A stretch of 64,000 nucleotides of DNA from Bradyrhizobium sp. Ghvi (GCF_900115265.1 NZ_FOVU01000002.1:434001-498000); one strand, 5' to 3'. Shown: positions 1-7,923, numbered from the stretch's first letter. Program-made: numbers and translations. Notes: a model not told the origin generated them from the sequence alone.

Positions 1-93
1 CTGTTCGCGCCGCCGGGGACCGATCACGCGACCGACGATCATGGTTGGAGCGGCGTCGTCTCCGAGATCAACAAAACCTCTAAGCCTCACTGA
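1..93 (+). CDS. 3' end of a phage-region gene (partial)
   Basis: An open frame enters from the left edge and stops with TGA at 91-93, giving the last 30 residues (ending TSKPH). It is 12 bases upstream of the tape-measure-like gene on the same strand, so it is probably a preceding structural or assembly gene of the same prophage. The visible tail has no motif that identifies it. The stop codon overlaps a TGAGGAG stretch that can serve as ribosome binding site for the next gene. Confidence 0.55.
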   Translation: MFAPPGTDHATDDHGWSGVVSEINKTSKPH

Positions 94-105
94 GGAGATG
101 GCTCA

Positions 106-2178
106 ATGTCGAAGATCATCGAGGCAAAGGCCGTAATCTCGGCCAAGGACAACACCGGCAACGTCTTTGACAAGATCGCTGCGAAGTTTAAGGGCATCGA
201 GAAGAACGCGAAGGCGCTCGACAGCATCAAGGCCCCGAAATTCACCGGCGATCTCTACAAGGAGCTGGAGCGCCTCAAGCTCAGCGAGAAGGAGTTGCAG
301 GGCGTCCGCAAGGAGTTTGCGGCGTTCGACAAGCAGCTCCGCTCCAGCCCGGTTCGTGCGGCGCACTACTTCCGCGCCATCGACGAGTGGAAGGGTAAGA
401 CCGTCGGCCATTGGCGCGAAGTCAAGGCCGCGGCGGAGGACGCCGACAAGGCGCACTCGAAGTTCTTCAAGCGTGCTGGTCACTTCGCGCTACATGCCGC
501 AGGCATCGGCACCGCGACCTATGCGGCAGGCCGTGCCATCCACTCGACTGCGGAGGCCTACGGCAAGCGCGGTCGAGCGCTCACCCGCTATGACCTGATG
601 GGCATGAGCGATCAGGAGGTCTCGGAGGGCGGCGCGATCGCCGACGCGATCAGCTCCAGGTTTCCGTCGATCTCGCGCACCGAAGTGCTCGACTACCTGC
701 GCAGCAACGCCGCGCGTCTCGGCAGTTGGGAGCGCTCGAAGGAGGTTGCTGAGCCCTATGCTCGCGCGCTGATCGCCAACAAGCTCTCCGGCGGCGACGA
801 GCACGAGATGGAGGGCGTTGTCCGTGCCCTCGAAGGCATGGGCAAGGCGAACACCAGCGGCCAGCTCGTCTCGGGTCTCAACGCCTTCGCGCGCGCCAAA
901 GCCGCGAACCCCGACTACACCGGCGAGCAGTTCCGAGCCGACATGGCTGCGGCGAGCAGCTCGAAATATGGCCTCTCCAAAGATTATCTGGAGAACGTCT
1001 TTCCGGTGCTGGCGTCGCACACCACCGGCTTCGGCAACAAGCTCTCCACCGGCCTCTCGGCATTGGTGGGCGGTCGCATGACGAAGCAATCGAAGGCGCG
1101 GCTCAAGGAAGCCGGCCTTCTCGGCGATGATGGCAAGCTGCTCGATGAAGAGGGCTACATCGCCAACAACTTCGAGTGGACGCAGAAGCACATCAAGCCG
1201 CTGCTCGAAAAGCGTGGCGTGCACTTCGGCGAGGACATGAGCGAGGACGACAAAGGCAAGGTCGTCTCGTTCCTAGCCAAGGCGTTCTCGGCCCGCAACG
1301 CCGCGGACCTGATCGCGACGAACCTCCTCGACGAACCTCTGGTCGAGAAGATGCGCCACCGGCAGACCCGCGGCCTGGAGGACATGGACCGGCTCCAGAA
1401 GAAGGATCCTTCGCTGGTGTGGGAAGGCATGATGAACCAGCTCAAGGATGCCGGGGTCGCCATGGCGAAACTCGGTCCGGTGGTGGATGGCCTCAACGAA
1501 GCGTCGTCTATTCTCGGTCGCTTCACCAAATTCGCGGAAACTGGGGTCCTACCGACAGACAGCCCATACGGGCGCTGGATGGCCGCCCAGCGCGAGAGCG
1601 GCTTCCTTGCGCCACACGAAGCGATCGGCGAGCAAAACCGCCGCGATCTTCTCAAGGCGCAGCTCACCGAGCTGGATCAGGAGCTCAGCCCCGGATACGG
1701 GCTGGACGAAGCCTCCGCTCGCGTGCTGCGCCTCAAGCGGTTCGACAGGCAGATCGCGCTCGACCAATCCGAGAACCTCCGGACGATGCCGCCGCTCTAC
1801 TCCCAGGAGGAGATGGATCGGTGGCAGGAGATCGCCCGCGAGCGCTCGCGCGGCGAGGCCTACTCCCGCATTGGCAAGCCAGGCGAGCCAGAAGTCCCGC
1901 TTCCGCGCGCTCGCAACGAGACCGGAGCGATGCCGCCGGTACAGCCGCTCGAAGGCGCCGAGCAGCGCGTGTCGGTGGACGGCAGGGTCGAGGGAACGGT
2001 GGATGGCACGTTCATCGTCAAGGCCGGCGATCAACTGATCTCGATCTATGAGCAGATGAAGAAGGCGATCTCCGTCGTGGGCTCGCTCAGCTCCAACGGT
2101 CCCGGCTCTACGGGCAAAAGCAGTCCCGACGCGAATGCGCCGGCGACGGGTCTCAACACGGGGATGCCGCTACCATGA
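106..2178 (+). CDS. Phage tail tape-measure-like protein
   Basis: This 690-residue protein begins with a pattern common in tail tape-measure proteins (VISAKDNTGNVFDKI, residues 10-24), followed by charged, probably coiled-coil sequence to about residue 125. A short Ala/Gly-rich, weakly hydrophobic stretch follows (about 127-150, HAAGIGTATYAAGRAI), then a long helical region. Tape-measure proteins set tail length and help DNA entry. At 690 residues it is on the short side for the family. The ribosome binding site is GAGGAG at 92-97. The stop codon overlaps the next start (ATGA), so the two are translationally coupled. The assignment rests on composition and the N-terminal pattern, not on a unique motif. 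Confidence 0.6.
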   Translation: MSKIIEAKAVISAKDNTGNVFDKIAAKFKGIEKNAKALDSIKAPKFTGDLYKELERLKLSEKELQGVRKEFAAFDKQLRSSPVRAAHYFRAIDEWKGKTVGHWREVKAAAEDADKAHSKFFKRAGHFALHAAGIGTATYAAGRAIHSTAEAYGKRGRALTRYDLMGMSDQEVSEGGAIADAISSRFPSISRTEVLDYLRSNAARLGSWERSKEVAEPYARALIANKLSGGDEHEMEGVVRALEGMGKANTSGQLVSGLNAFARAKAANPDYTGEQFRADMAAASSSKYGLSKDYLENVFPVLASHTTGFGNKLSTGLSALVGGRMTKQSKARLKEAGLLGDDGKLLDEEGYIANNFEWTQKHIKPLLEKRGVHFGEDMSEDDKGKVVSFLAKAFSARNAADLIATNLLDEPLVEKMRHRQTRGLEDMDRLQKKDPSLVWEGMMNQLKDAGVAMAKLGPVVDGLNEASSILGRFTKFAETGVLPTDSPYGRWMAAQRESGFLAPHEAIGEQNRRDLLKAQLTELDQELSPGYGLDEASARVLRLKRFDRQIALDQSENLRTMPPLYSQEEMDRWQEIARERSRGEAYSRIGKPGEPEVPLPRARNETGAMPPVQPLEGAEQRVSVDGRVEGTVDGTFIVKAGDQLISIYEQMKKAISVVGSLSSNGPGSTGKSSPDANAPATGLNTGMPLP

Positions 2179-2465
2179 CCGCCCTGCCCCCGAGCGAGCT
2201 GGAGCACCGCGTAGCCGCACTAGAGCGGCTCAACCCGGTCGCCCACGCCGTGCTCGTCGCACTGTGTGGACTGGTCCTAGGCACGGTGCCGTTGGAGAGC
2301 CAGCGGCGAATATTGGCGCTCCTGCGGGAGGGCACCACGTCTATCCTCGACGGCCTGACGGGCAGCGCGCCCGGCGAGCTGCCCGACCTCGTGGCGGAGG
2401 AGATCTTCGCCGGGCTGCTCGACAACGTCGAGCGGCTTGCGAACAGCCATCGGCGCCTCCGATGA
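2175..2465 (+). CDS. Small hypothetical phage-region protein
   Basis: A 96-residue protein whose ATG overlaps the stop of the tape-measure-like gene by four bases, which argues for co-translation. The N-terminus has a short helix (ELEHRVAALERL) and then a hydrophobic segment near residues 24-38 (VAHAVLVALCGLVLG). That segment could be one membrane pass or a buried helix. The rest is acidic and helical. A holin-like or tail-assembly role is possible from position alone. I do not recognise a family. Confidence 0.55.
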   Translation: MTALPPSELEHRVAALERLNPVAHAVLVALCGLVLGTVPLESQRRILALLREGTTSILDGLTGSAPGELPDLVAEEIFAGLLDNVERLANSHRRLR

Positions 2466-2520
2466 GTGACGTTTGATCCAGGTCAATAGTCCCCTGTCGC
2501 TCTGAGCGGATCGTCGGACC

Positions 2521-2664
2521 ATGAACCAGCCGGACAAATCAGATCGGTTAAATGAGCCGCCCTCGCCCGAGCCCTCCCGCTTGGATAAGGCGCGCCGCAT
2601 CGTCCAGGAGTACGCCGATGATCTTCGCGAGATCATCAGGAAGCTCCGGCGCAAGCTGAACTGA
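2521..2664 (+). CDS. Very small charged protein (47 aa)
   Basis: ATG at 2521 opens a 47-codon frame ending in TGA at 2662-2664. The product starts MNQPDKSDRL, has a Pro/Ser-rich middle (PPSPEPSR), and ends in a basic amphipathic helix (REIIRKLRRKLN). Similar short charged proteins are, as far as I recall, common in rhizobial genomes. The function is unknown. Support comes from the clean start and coherent composition. No strong ribosome binding site is evident. Confidence 0.45.
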   Translation: MNQPDKSDRLNEPPSPEPSRLDKARRIVQEYADDLREIIRKLRRKLN

Positions 2665-2710
2665 TGCGCAACGCCGCGAGTGGCTTGACAATACGCCTCC
2701 AAATCATGGC

Positions 2711-3229
2711 TTGCCTGTGCTCACGGGCATGGGCGCAAATCGGGACGATCTCCTCGCGGAATACTACCTCAAGGCGGCCGGCGTCGCCGCGGTCTGGATC
2801 GACCGCGACGGCCTGATCGGCTCGCAGGATGCGGCGCGCCTCCACCTCGAGGAAGGCCGCGTGGCGTACTGCTGCCCGCGCGGTGCGAATTTTGTCCTCG
2901 CCTACCGTTTGCAACTCTGGAAAGAGGATAATGAGCACGTCAGCGCGCCGAGGCAGGCTGCGATCGCTGCGCGCCTTGAGGAGCTCGCCGACGAGGGCGG
3001 CGTTGGCATTACGCCGCACTCCATTGCGATCGGCCGAGGCCGTGCAGCGGTCGCGGAGGTGAATGCTCGGCTGGCGGCGATGAAGGCAAAGGGTGAACTG
3101 CGGGAGCTGAACCATTCTTTCAAATCCGCGCGGGCGGTCGATCCGTCGCTTCGTTATGCTGAGTTCTTGGAGGCGAAGAAGGCCGCGCTGCTTGAAGCGC
3201 TGGCGCGAGCGAACGCCATCTCGCGATAG
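2711..3229 (+). CDS. Hypothetical protein of the island
   Basis: A 172-residue soluble protein, mostly helical toward the C-terminus, with an N-terminal part (AGVAAVWIDRDGLIG, VAYCCPRGANFVLAYRL) that reads like a small alpha/beta domain. The first listed start is TTG at 2711; the first ATG is at 2729. The frame stays open and protein-like back to a stop at 2657-2659 without a better initiator, so the start is uncertain. I recognise no catalytic motif. It lies between two other small island genes on the same strand. Confidence 0.5.
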   Translation: MPVLTGMGANRDDLLAEYYLKAAGVAAVWIDRDGLIGSQDAARLHLEEGRVAYCCPRGANFVLAYRLQLWKEDNEHVSAPRQAAIAARLEELADEGGVGITPHSIAIGRGRAAVAEVNARLAAMKAKGELRELNHSFKSARAVDPSLRYAEFLEAKKAALLEALARANAISR

Positions 3230-3278
3230 GATGGAACCAAAAAGCTCAACTTACGTTAAAATCTCCGAGGGAAGCACC

Positions 3279-3539
3279 ATGTCGTACAGCGTGCATCTGG
3301 AACTCGCCCTGGCGCTCTGTGAAAGGGCGAATACGCCAAGCTGCTCCCTGCAGAAAGCGTCCGATCTAATAGAGCGCTTGGCAATCTCTCGGGAGTGCAT
3401 CGAGCGATCCCGCGAGCTGCTCCGTTTCCAGGTGCCCCACACCTGTCTAACGCTGACGGCCGGAGTAGTAGCTCGCCCGATGATATCCTCAGCAGAGCGA
3501 GTTCCGGATGGCTGGTGCGCTCCAAAGTTGTTGGTTTAG
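3279..3539 (+). CDS. Small hypothetical protein (86 aa)
   Basis: ATG at 3279 follows a GAGGGAAG ribosome binding site at about 3267-3274. The first two thirds (MSYSVHLELALALCERANTP onward, then a helix with IERLAISRECIERSRELL) is coherent helical protein. The end, after about residue 62, is less protein-like. No family is recognised. It sits between two island genes on the same strand. Confidence is limited by length. Confidence 0.4.
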   Translation: MSYSVHLELALALCERANTPSCSLQKASDLIERLAISRECIERSRELLRFQVPHTCLTLTAGVVARPMISSAERVPDGWCAPKLLV

Positions 3540-3599
3540 CTGTTGGAACGGTGGCTTTTCCGTTGGCTTTGCGAGGTCAGCCGATAGTCTGATCGGGGC

Positions 3600-4022
3600 A
3601 TGAAGATAATCTCAATACGCCAGCCTTGGGCATGCCTAATCATCACCGGCGGGACCGACGTCCAGACCGGCGGCACGCTGCTCAAAGACGTCGAGAACCG
3701 CTCCTGGGCGACCGCCTACCGCGGTCCGCTCCTGGTCCACGCGAGCCAGCGCCCGGATGCGATCCGGCCAGACGAGATCGAGCGACGCTTCGGCGTGCGG
3801 CTGGAGGGCGAGCAGCAGCTCGGCGGCGTCATAGGCATGGTTGACATTGTTGATTGCGTCCGGCCGCACGCGAGCCGCTGGTACGCGCGGGATCACTTCG
3901 CGTTCGTGCTCGCCAATCCGAGACCGCTCCCGTTCGTTCGATGGAAGGGCGCGCTGTCGCTGCGCACCGCGCCGGCCGAGCTGCTCGCGCTCATTGACGA
4001 GCAGACCAAGCGAGCAGCGTGA
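3600..4022 (+). CDS. ASCH domain protein
   Basis: A 140-residue protein with the hallmark ASCH/PUA-like start (ISIRQPWACLIITGG, residues 4-18), then a VENRSW motif (31-36), a GPLLVHASQR segment (42-51), and a central GGVIGMVDIVDC strand pair (75-86). ASCH proteins bind RNA or modified nucleosides; some cleave N4-acetylcytidine or act on tRNA. The N-x-R-W/S-W element and the HAS motif are typical of phage and island ASCH proteins. The start ATG is at 3600, 60 bases after the previous gene. Which substrate it uses cannot be told from sequence. Confidence 0.8.
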   Translation: MKIISIRQPWACLIITGGTDVQTGGTLLKDVENRSWATAYRGPLLVHASQRPDAIRPDEIERRFGVRLEGEQQLGGVIGMVDIVDCVRPHASRWYARDHFAFVLANPRPLPFVRWKGALSLRTAPAELLALIDEQTKRAA

Positions 4023-4074
4023 TCGCCGCTCCGCGTCAGCGGCTCTCAACCGTTAATCTCCGCTGAACACAAAG

Positions 4075-4176
4075 CGTAGTTACTCGACTACGTTTCGTAG
4101 ATTGCTCGCTCGCGAGTGATATCAAAGGCGATTTTCGATTTTCGCTACGATTTGACTACAGATTGTAGGATTGCTC
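4075..4176. promoter_or_regulatory. Cluster of CTAC/GTAG palindromes, likely operator region
   Basis: This AT-rich stretch carries an inverted repeat CGTAGT-6-ACTACG at 4075-4092. It also has two near-copies of a 22-23 base unit: GACTACGTTTCGTAGATTGC at 4086-4105 (plus TC) and GACTACAGATTGTAGGATTG at 4154-4173 (plus CTC). Each unit has an internal CTAC-GTAG palindrome and ends ATTGCTC. The spacing between units is 68 bases. Repeated dyads upstream of a gene with a good ribosome binding site suggest binding of a dimeric regulator. No matching regulator gene is seen in the window. Confidence 0.5.
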
Positions 4177-4266
4177 CGCCCACAACTCTACGCTTGGCAA
4201 CTACAGGCAACGCCGTCACGCTTCTCTCGTGATCAAACAGCGCATCAGCGCGAGAGGAGAAACGAC

Positions 4267-4638
4267 ATGCAGCAGCAGACCTGCCCCGTTCTGACCCTTG
4301 CTCAAAAATACGATCTCGTCGCGAAGCAGTGGCTCGAAAGCGAGAGCGATGCCAATTACCAGAAGCTCGGCCATATGGTCCTCGCGGCCGATCATCTAAC
4401 CCCGCAGAGCATCACCGGCGCGACCTTCCAGATTGCGTGCGCGGTATCTGAGCTGGATGTAATTGCTCGCGGGGGCGATGCTCCGCACATCCGTTTGGCC
4501 GCTGAACGGCGGGTGTTGCGGCTGCTCCGCAATGCGCTCATCTTCCTCGAGGAATGCAGCGCGGATCTGCCGTCCGCTTGGAAGTTTGTCATTCCAGCGG
4601 GCGACGGACAGCTCAAGCGCAAGTACGGCTCGAACTGA
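4267..4638 (+). CDS. Hypothetical island protein (123 aa)
   Basis: ATG at 4267 is preceded by GAGAGGAGAAACGAC, a strong ribosome binding site, so this start is preferred over an in-frame upstream start at 4171 that lies inside the palindrome cluster. The product is helical and soluble (MQQQTCPVLTLAQKYDLVAK at the N-terminus, RRVLRLLRNALIFLEECS near 78-95). No family is recognised. It is the first gene after the likely operator region, so it is the probable target of that control. Confidence 0.55.
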   Translation: MQQQTCPVLTLAQKYDLVAKQWLESESDANYQKLGHMVLAADHLTPQSITGATFQIACAVSELDVIARGGDAPHIRLAAERRVLRLLRNALIFLEECSADLPSAWKFVIPAGDGQLKRKYGSN

Positions 4639-4711
4639 GCGAGAGGCCAAAAGGAGATCAGGCCCGAGGCGGCGGCGCTGAGCCGCCGCCTCCCTGCCGA
4701 GAGAGCAGCCC

Positions 4712-5044
4712 ATGAGAGCGAGCGACCGCCAAGCAAGATTGAAGCGAGCCAAAGAGCTCGGACGGCTGGCGTTCGATGTGCTGAGGTTCGAGGAGCTCGT
4801 CGGCAACATGACCGTCGAAGGCGAGCAGAAGCAGTTTCGCGAATTCGCGGAGCGAGGGTTATCCGGTTCGCTCCTGACGCCATTTAGACCGATGCGGCTC
4901 GATGAGTTCTCGCGCATCCAAATTCGGCACCTCGGTCACAAGGTGCTCAACATCCGTTGGTCAAAGGCCGGCGACTTCCAGCTCTTGACGTATGAGCCCG
5001 GCGAGTGGGAAGAGCTGCTCGACCAGCTCGCGAGCGTGTTTTGA
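4712..5044 (+). CDS. Hypothetical island protein (110 aa)
   Basis: A 110-residue soluble protein. It starts with a basic helix (MRASDRQARLKRAKELGRLA), which is followed by mixed alpha/beta sequence ending in an acidic helix (GEWEELLDQLASVF). It lies 73 bases after the previous gene on the same strand and converges with the DUF3037 gene 12 bases downstream. I do not recognise it. The Arg/Lys-rich N-terminus could contact nucleic acid, but no defined DNA-binding fold is visible. Confidence 0.5.
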   Translation: MRASDRQARLKRAKELGRLAFDVLRFEELVGNMTVEGEQKQFREFAERGLSGSLLTPFRPMRLDEFSRIQIRHLGHKVLNIRWSKAGDFQLLTYEPGEWEELLDQLASVF

Positions 5045-5056
5045 AATGTCCGTGAC

Positions 5057-5941
5057 CTAGATGAAGGTCGGCCCGGTCCGGCGTGATCTCTCTGCTCGCT
5101 TACTCTTTTGCTCGACTGGTGTTGCAAGGGAGGAGAGATGCTGCACAAATTTGCTTCGGTCCTGTGCGCTCGCCCAGTTTACGAGGGTTGCACCCTGATG
5201 GGCGGCCGCCTCTAAGGAGGGCATAGCTAGTCGCTCAAGGTCAGCCGAAGCTTCGTACACCAAACGAGCGCTGGTCTCGTCGCCAAATTTCATGCGAGCA
5301 CGCTCAAGAACGAGCGCAGCAACGCCGATCTCAGAGACGGCCTTGCGGAACGTGCTCTCGTCTCCTGAGGCGTCCACCGTCTCTACAACGTGATACGCGC
5401 CATTTTTAAGGACCAGATCCGCGGTCAATCCCTCGGCGACTTCATATCGAGGGACGATCCGGTGCGAAGAAAGATCCTCGTCTCTCTTCGCCAGAACTCT
5501 CTCGTCGCGGAAGATGCGCTTCATTTGAGTGAGCAGCTTCGAGCGCTTTTCCTTCGACCGCAACGGCGCCGGCTCCGCGTCGACCAGGGTCTTCAATATT
5601 GAAGCGACCCGAGCTTCATAGGTCGAAGCGCCTTCAGCCTCGAACACGCCCAACCTCGATAAGGTCAGCGGTCCAAGCTTCGACAAAAATTTGAGCCGCT
5701 CGCTTAATTCCGCTCCGGTGTCTCTGAGCTTCCCGTCCAGGGTGGACATACCATCCAACGCGCGGCGCACGTCATCCGGCTCCACCGCCCCCGAGATGGC
5801 CCGCACCTTCTCAAGTCGCTTGCCCACCCGAACGTCAAGACGATCGTCATTGAAAACGACCAGACCTACGTTCAGCCGCTCACCGCGATCCTCTTCGGTC
5901 GCTAGTTGAACTACCGAGAATTTATAGGAGGGAGCCATCAC
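5057..5941 (-). CDS. DUF3037 family protein, partner of HipA-like kinase
   Basis: A 294-residue soluble protein. The N-terminal part matches DUF3037: a YKFSVVQ strand (6-12) and the family signature ERLNVGLVVF (21-30), with a basic segment after it. Residues from about 130 to 294 form a second helical region whose family I cannot name, so the protein is longer than a minimal DUF3037 domain of roughly 120 residues. The start overlaps the end of the HipA-like gene by 20 bases on the same strand, a sign of co-expression. DUF3037 has no established biochemical role that I know of. From my knowledge of the families it often pairs with a HipA-like kinase. It may be a substrate, a regulator or a second effector. 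Confidence 0.75.
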   Translation of the reverse strand: MMAPSYKFSVVQLATEEDRGERLNVGLVVFNDDRLDVRVGKRLEKVRAISGAVEPDDVRRALDGMSTLDGKLRDTGAELSERLKFLSKLGPLTLSRLGVFEAEGASTYEARVASILKTLVDAEPAPLRSKEKRSKLLTQMKRIFRDERVLAKRDEDLSSHRIVPRYEVAEGLTADLVLKNGAYHVVETVDASGDESTFRKAVSEIGVAALVLERARMKFGDETSARLVYEASADLERLAMPSLEAAAHQGATLVNWASAQDRSKFVQHLSSLATPVEQKSKRAERSRRTGPTFI

Positions 5942-6680
5942 TCAATCCCTTCCGAACACCATCTATCCGCGAACGTCGCACACCGGTCGTCCAAACGTCC
6001 ATAAATTCCGCTCTAAGCGTCGCCGACAGCCAGTCTGCCGGCATCTGGTTGATTATCCCTTCCACCGACACAGATCCGAGCGCTGCCAGAGCATCGAGCA
6101 CGGAATTCGCAGCTACAAAGTCGAAACCATGAAGTTGTCTGAGCAGCCCACCACACAATCGCGTGTTGCAAGCCGGTGGAGGGTAGCCGTTCCAGGGCCA
6201 GTGCCAGAAGAGCGCGCGGCTGAAATCGAAGGTGTAGAGCCGCCGAACGCCGTTGTCGTTGACGGAAAGGTAGTTGTCGAGGTGTCGGTCGTCGTTGAAC
6301 AGCACCAAGTCAAGGGCATAGATCTTCGAAAGCAGTGAGCCGAGCCCCGGCAGGGTCTGTCCGATATTTCCTATGCTGGGCGAGGTCAGAAACGCCTGCG
6401 TTTCGATCCGGCTGGCGACACCAGGAACGCGCCGCGATCCGAACACCACTTCTCCGGAGAGCATTTCCATTGTCACCGCGCCCGGCGAAGTGACACCGAC
6501 AGCCTCCGCGATGTGCGTCGAAATCCACTCGCTCGCGCGCACCGGCCGGCCGTGCGCATCGCCCTTCACATAGTACCGAAACCCGTCATCGGCTTCGACG
6601 CTACCGAGACTGTCCGCGCTCTGGTCGGCGGGTGGGTACTGGATGACTGCTCGGCGGTGGAAGAATTGGAGCTGGTTCAT
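5922..6680 (-). CDS. Short HipA-like kinase (HipA_2 type)
   Basis: A 252-residue protein, much shorter than classical HipA toxin (about 440). Kinase elements are visible: an ATP-site lysine in RYYVKG (K39), the catalytic loop NDDRHLDN (129-136), which matches the HipA pattern N-x-D-x-H-x-x-N with D131 as likely base, and a magnesium-binding FDFS (D152). HipA proteins phosphorylate serine on targets such as glutamyl-tRNA synthetase and cause growth arrest. The target here is unknown. No HipB-like helix-turn-helix antitoxin is adjacent; the partner is a DUF3037 gene overlapping by 20 bases. It starts 90 bases from the 3' end of tRNA-Pro, the usual place for island cargo. Confidence 0.75.
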   Translation of the reverse strand: MNQLQFFHRRAVIQYPPADQSADSLGSVEADDGFRYYVKGDAHGRPVRASEWISTHIAEAVGVTSPGAVTMEMLSGEVVFGSRRVPGVASRIETQAFLTSPSIGNIGQTLPGLGSLLSKIYALDLVLFNDDRHLDNYLSVNDNGVRRLYTFDFSRALFWHWPWNGYPPPACNTRLCGGLLRQLHGFDFVAANSVLDALAALGSVSVEGIINQMPADWLSATLRAEFMDVWTTGVRRSRIDGVRKGLSDGSLL

Positions 6681-6769
6681 GCGGTGCCGACATGGTGCCT
6701 ACATGACCCGAGACTGTCTGCGCGCCACCCCAGCCTCCAAGTCCATCCCATTGATTTTGTTCTAAAAAA

Positions 6770-6847
6770 TGGTCGGAGCGAGAGGATTTGAACCTCCGAC
6801 CCCTAGTCTCCCAGACTAGTGCGCTAACCGGGCTGCGCCACGCTCCG
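6770..6847 (-). tRNA. tRNA-Pro (anticodon GGG)
   Basis: On the minus strand the acceptor stem CGGAGCG (5') pairs with CGCTCCG, followed by discriminator A and an encoded CCA. The anticodon stem-loop is CTAGT-CTGGGAG-ACTAG, with anticodon GGG. The T arm contains GGTTCAAATCC. All arms are intact. Its 3' end forms the boundary with the island. Confidence 0.95.
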
Positions 6848-6975
6848 AACGTCGTTCCATTAGCTAGGATCGGCGCGATGCGCAAGGCGAGCCGCACCAT
6901 TTTGGTGGCCCTCGTCGACGGACTTGGAGCCGATCGCCTTCGGAACTATCGGCAAGGCCGGGCCCGAATCCGGCC

Positions 6976-7554
6976 CTAGCCGTCCTTCAGCGCCTGATCC
7001 AGCATCTCCCGGCAGGCGACGAGGTCGGCGAGCGCCCGCCCGAGCCGTTCCCGGTCCAGCGCGCTGGGTCCGGCCGGTGCGGCGGCAGCGCCGCCCTTGC
7101 GGAACGTGGTGAGGATCTCCTCGTCGTCGACCTCCGTGAAGCGGAAGTCGATGCCCTCTTCTTCATCGCCCTGGTAGTCGTCATCGTCGGTATCGGCGAT
7201 ACCCTTGATCGGGGCTTCGTCGTCGGGCTCCATCAGGCTCGCCCCGATGGCGTCCTCGATCGCACCGAACGAGACCGCGGCCGCGCTGTCGGCCAGGCCC
7301 TGAACCGATTTGACGCCGTGCTCCTTCAGGATCCGCTGCACCCCGCGGATCGTGTAGCCCTCCCCGTAGAGCAGCCTGCGGATGCCCTTGAGCAGGTCAA
7401 CGTCGTCGGGCCGGTAATAGCGGCGGCCGCCGCTGCGCTTCATCGGCTTGATCTGGGAGAAACGGGTCTCCCAGAACCGCAGCACGTGCTGCGGGATGTC
7501 GAGCTCCTGCGCTACTTCGCTGATGGTTCGGAACGCATCCGGCGCCTTGTCCAA
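6976..7554 (-). CDS. MerR family transcriptional regulator
   Basis: A 192-residue protein with an N-terminal MerR winged-helix domain (residues 8-75): [25 protein letters not shown] is the helix-turn-helix and wing start, and [12 protein letters not shown] the second wing. After a short helical region comes an acidic linker ([12 protein letters not shown]) and a C-terminal helix. The effector-binding Cys of metal-sensing MerR proteins is absent. It follows ihfA by 27 bases, as in other alphaproteobacteria, where this regulator is a constant neighbour of ihfA. The target genes are not known. Confidence 0.85.
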   Translation of the reverse strand: MDKAPDAFRTISEVAQELDIPQHVLRFWETRFSQIKPMKRSGGRRYYRPDDVDLLKGIRRLLYGEGYTIRGVQRILKEHGVKSVQGLADSAAAVSFGAIEDAIGASLMEPDDEAPIKGIADTDDDDYQGDEEEGIDFRFTEVDDEEILTTFRKGGAAAAPAGPSALDRERLGRALADLVACREMLDQALKDG

Positions 7555-7581
7555 ATGCCAAATCCTTCGCGTAGGCGCGAC

Positions 7582-7923
7582 TTACGCCTCTTGTGGAGCC
7601 TTGGTGGCGTCGCCGTTGGTGCGGTGCTGGGCGTTGATCCGCTGCTTCAGGATCGCCGACGGCTTGAAAACCATCACCCGACGCGGCGAAATCGGCACTT
7701 CGGTGCCGGTCTTCGGATTGCGGCCGATGCGCTGGCCCTTCTTCCGGACCATGAAGGACCCGAACGAGGACAGCTTCACCGTCTCGCCCTTCTCCAGGCA
7801 GTCGGTGATCTCCTTGAGCACGAGTTCCACGAAGGCGGACGATTCCGTGCGCGACAGGCCCACCTTTTGGTAGACGGCTTCGCACAGATCAACTCGCGTT
7901 ACGGTTTTGCTGGTCTCGGTCAT
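7582..7923 (-). CDS. ihfA: Integration host factor subunit alpha
   Basis: A 113-residue HU/IHF-fold protein. It begins [20 protein letters not shown] and carries the DNA-contacting arm RRVMVFKPS with the family motif [12 protein letters not shown] (proline that intercalates DNA). It bends DNA sharply as a heterodimer with IhfB. The ATG at 7923 is chosen over an upstream in-frame ATG at 7950 because the protein then starts at the usual place. The C-terminus is extended by about 15 residues ([14 protein letters not shown]) compared with the enteric protein, which is usual for this group. Confidence 0.93.
   Translation of the reverse strand: MTETSKTVTRVDLCEAVYQKVGLSRTESSAFVELVLKEITDCLEKGETVKLSSFGSFMVRKKGQRIGRNPKTGTEVPISPRRVMVFKPSAILKQRINAQHRTNGDATKAPQEA

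Larger units (their letters stand above)
1..6769. mobile_element. End of a prophage or integrative island at tRNA-Pro
   Basis: A tape-measure-like gene, several small unknown genes, an ASCH gene and a HipA-like/DUF3037 cassette fill this stretch. It ends at the CCA end of tRNA-Pro(GGG). Beyond the tRNA, conserved core genes begin at once. Integrases commonly target tRNA 3' ends. No integrase gene is visible here, so it must lie outside the window or have been lost. The left boundary is outside the window. Confidence 0.65.

Noticed and set aside
5057-6680. Classical HipBA toxin-antitoxin
   Set aside because: The kinase is far shorter than HipA and no HipB-like helix-turn-helix gene is next to it. 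The partner is DUF3037.
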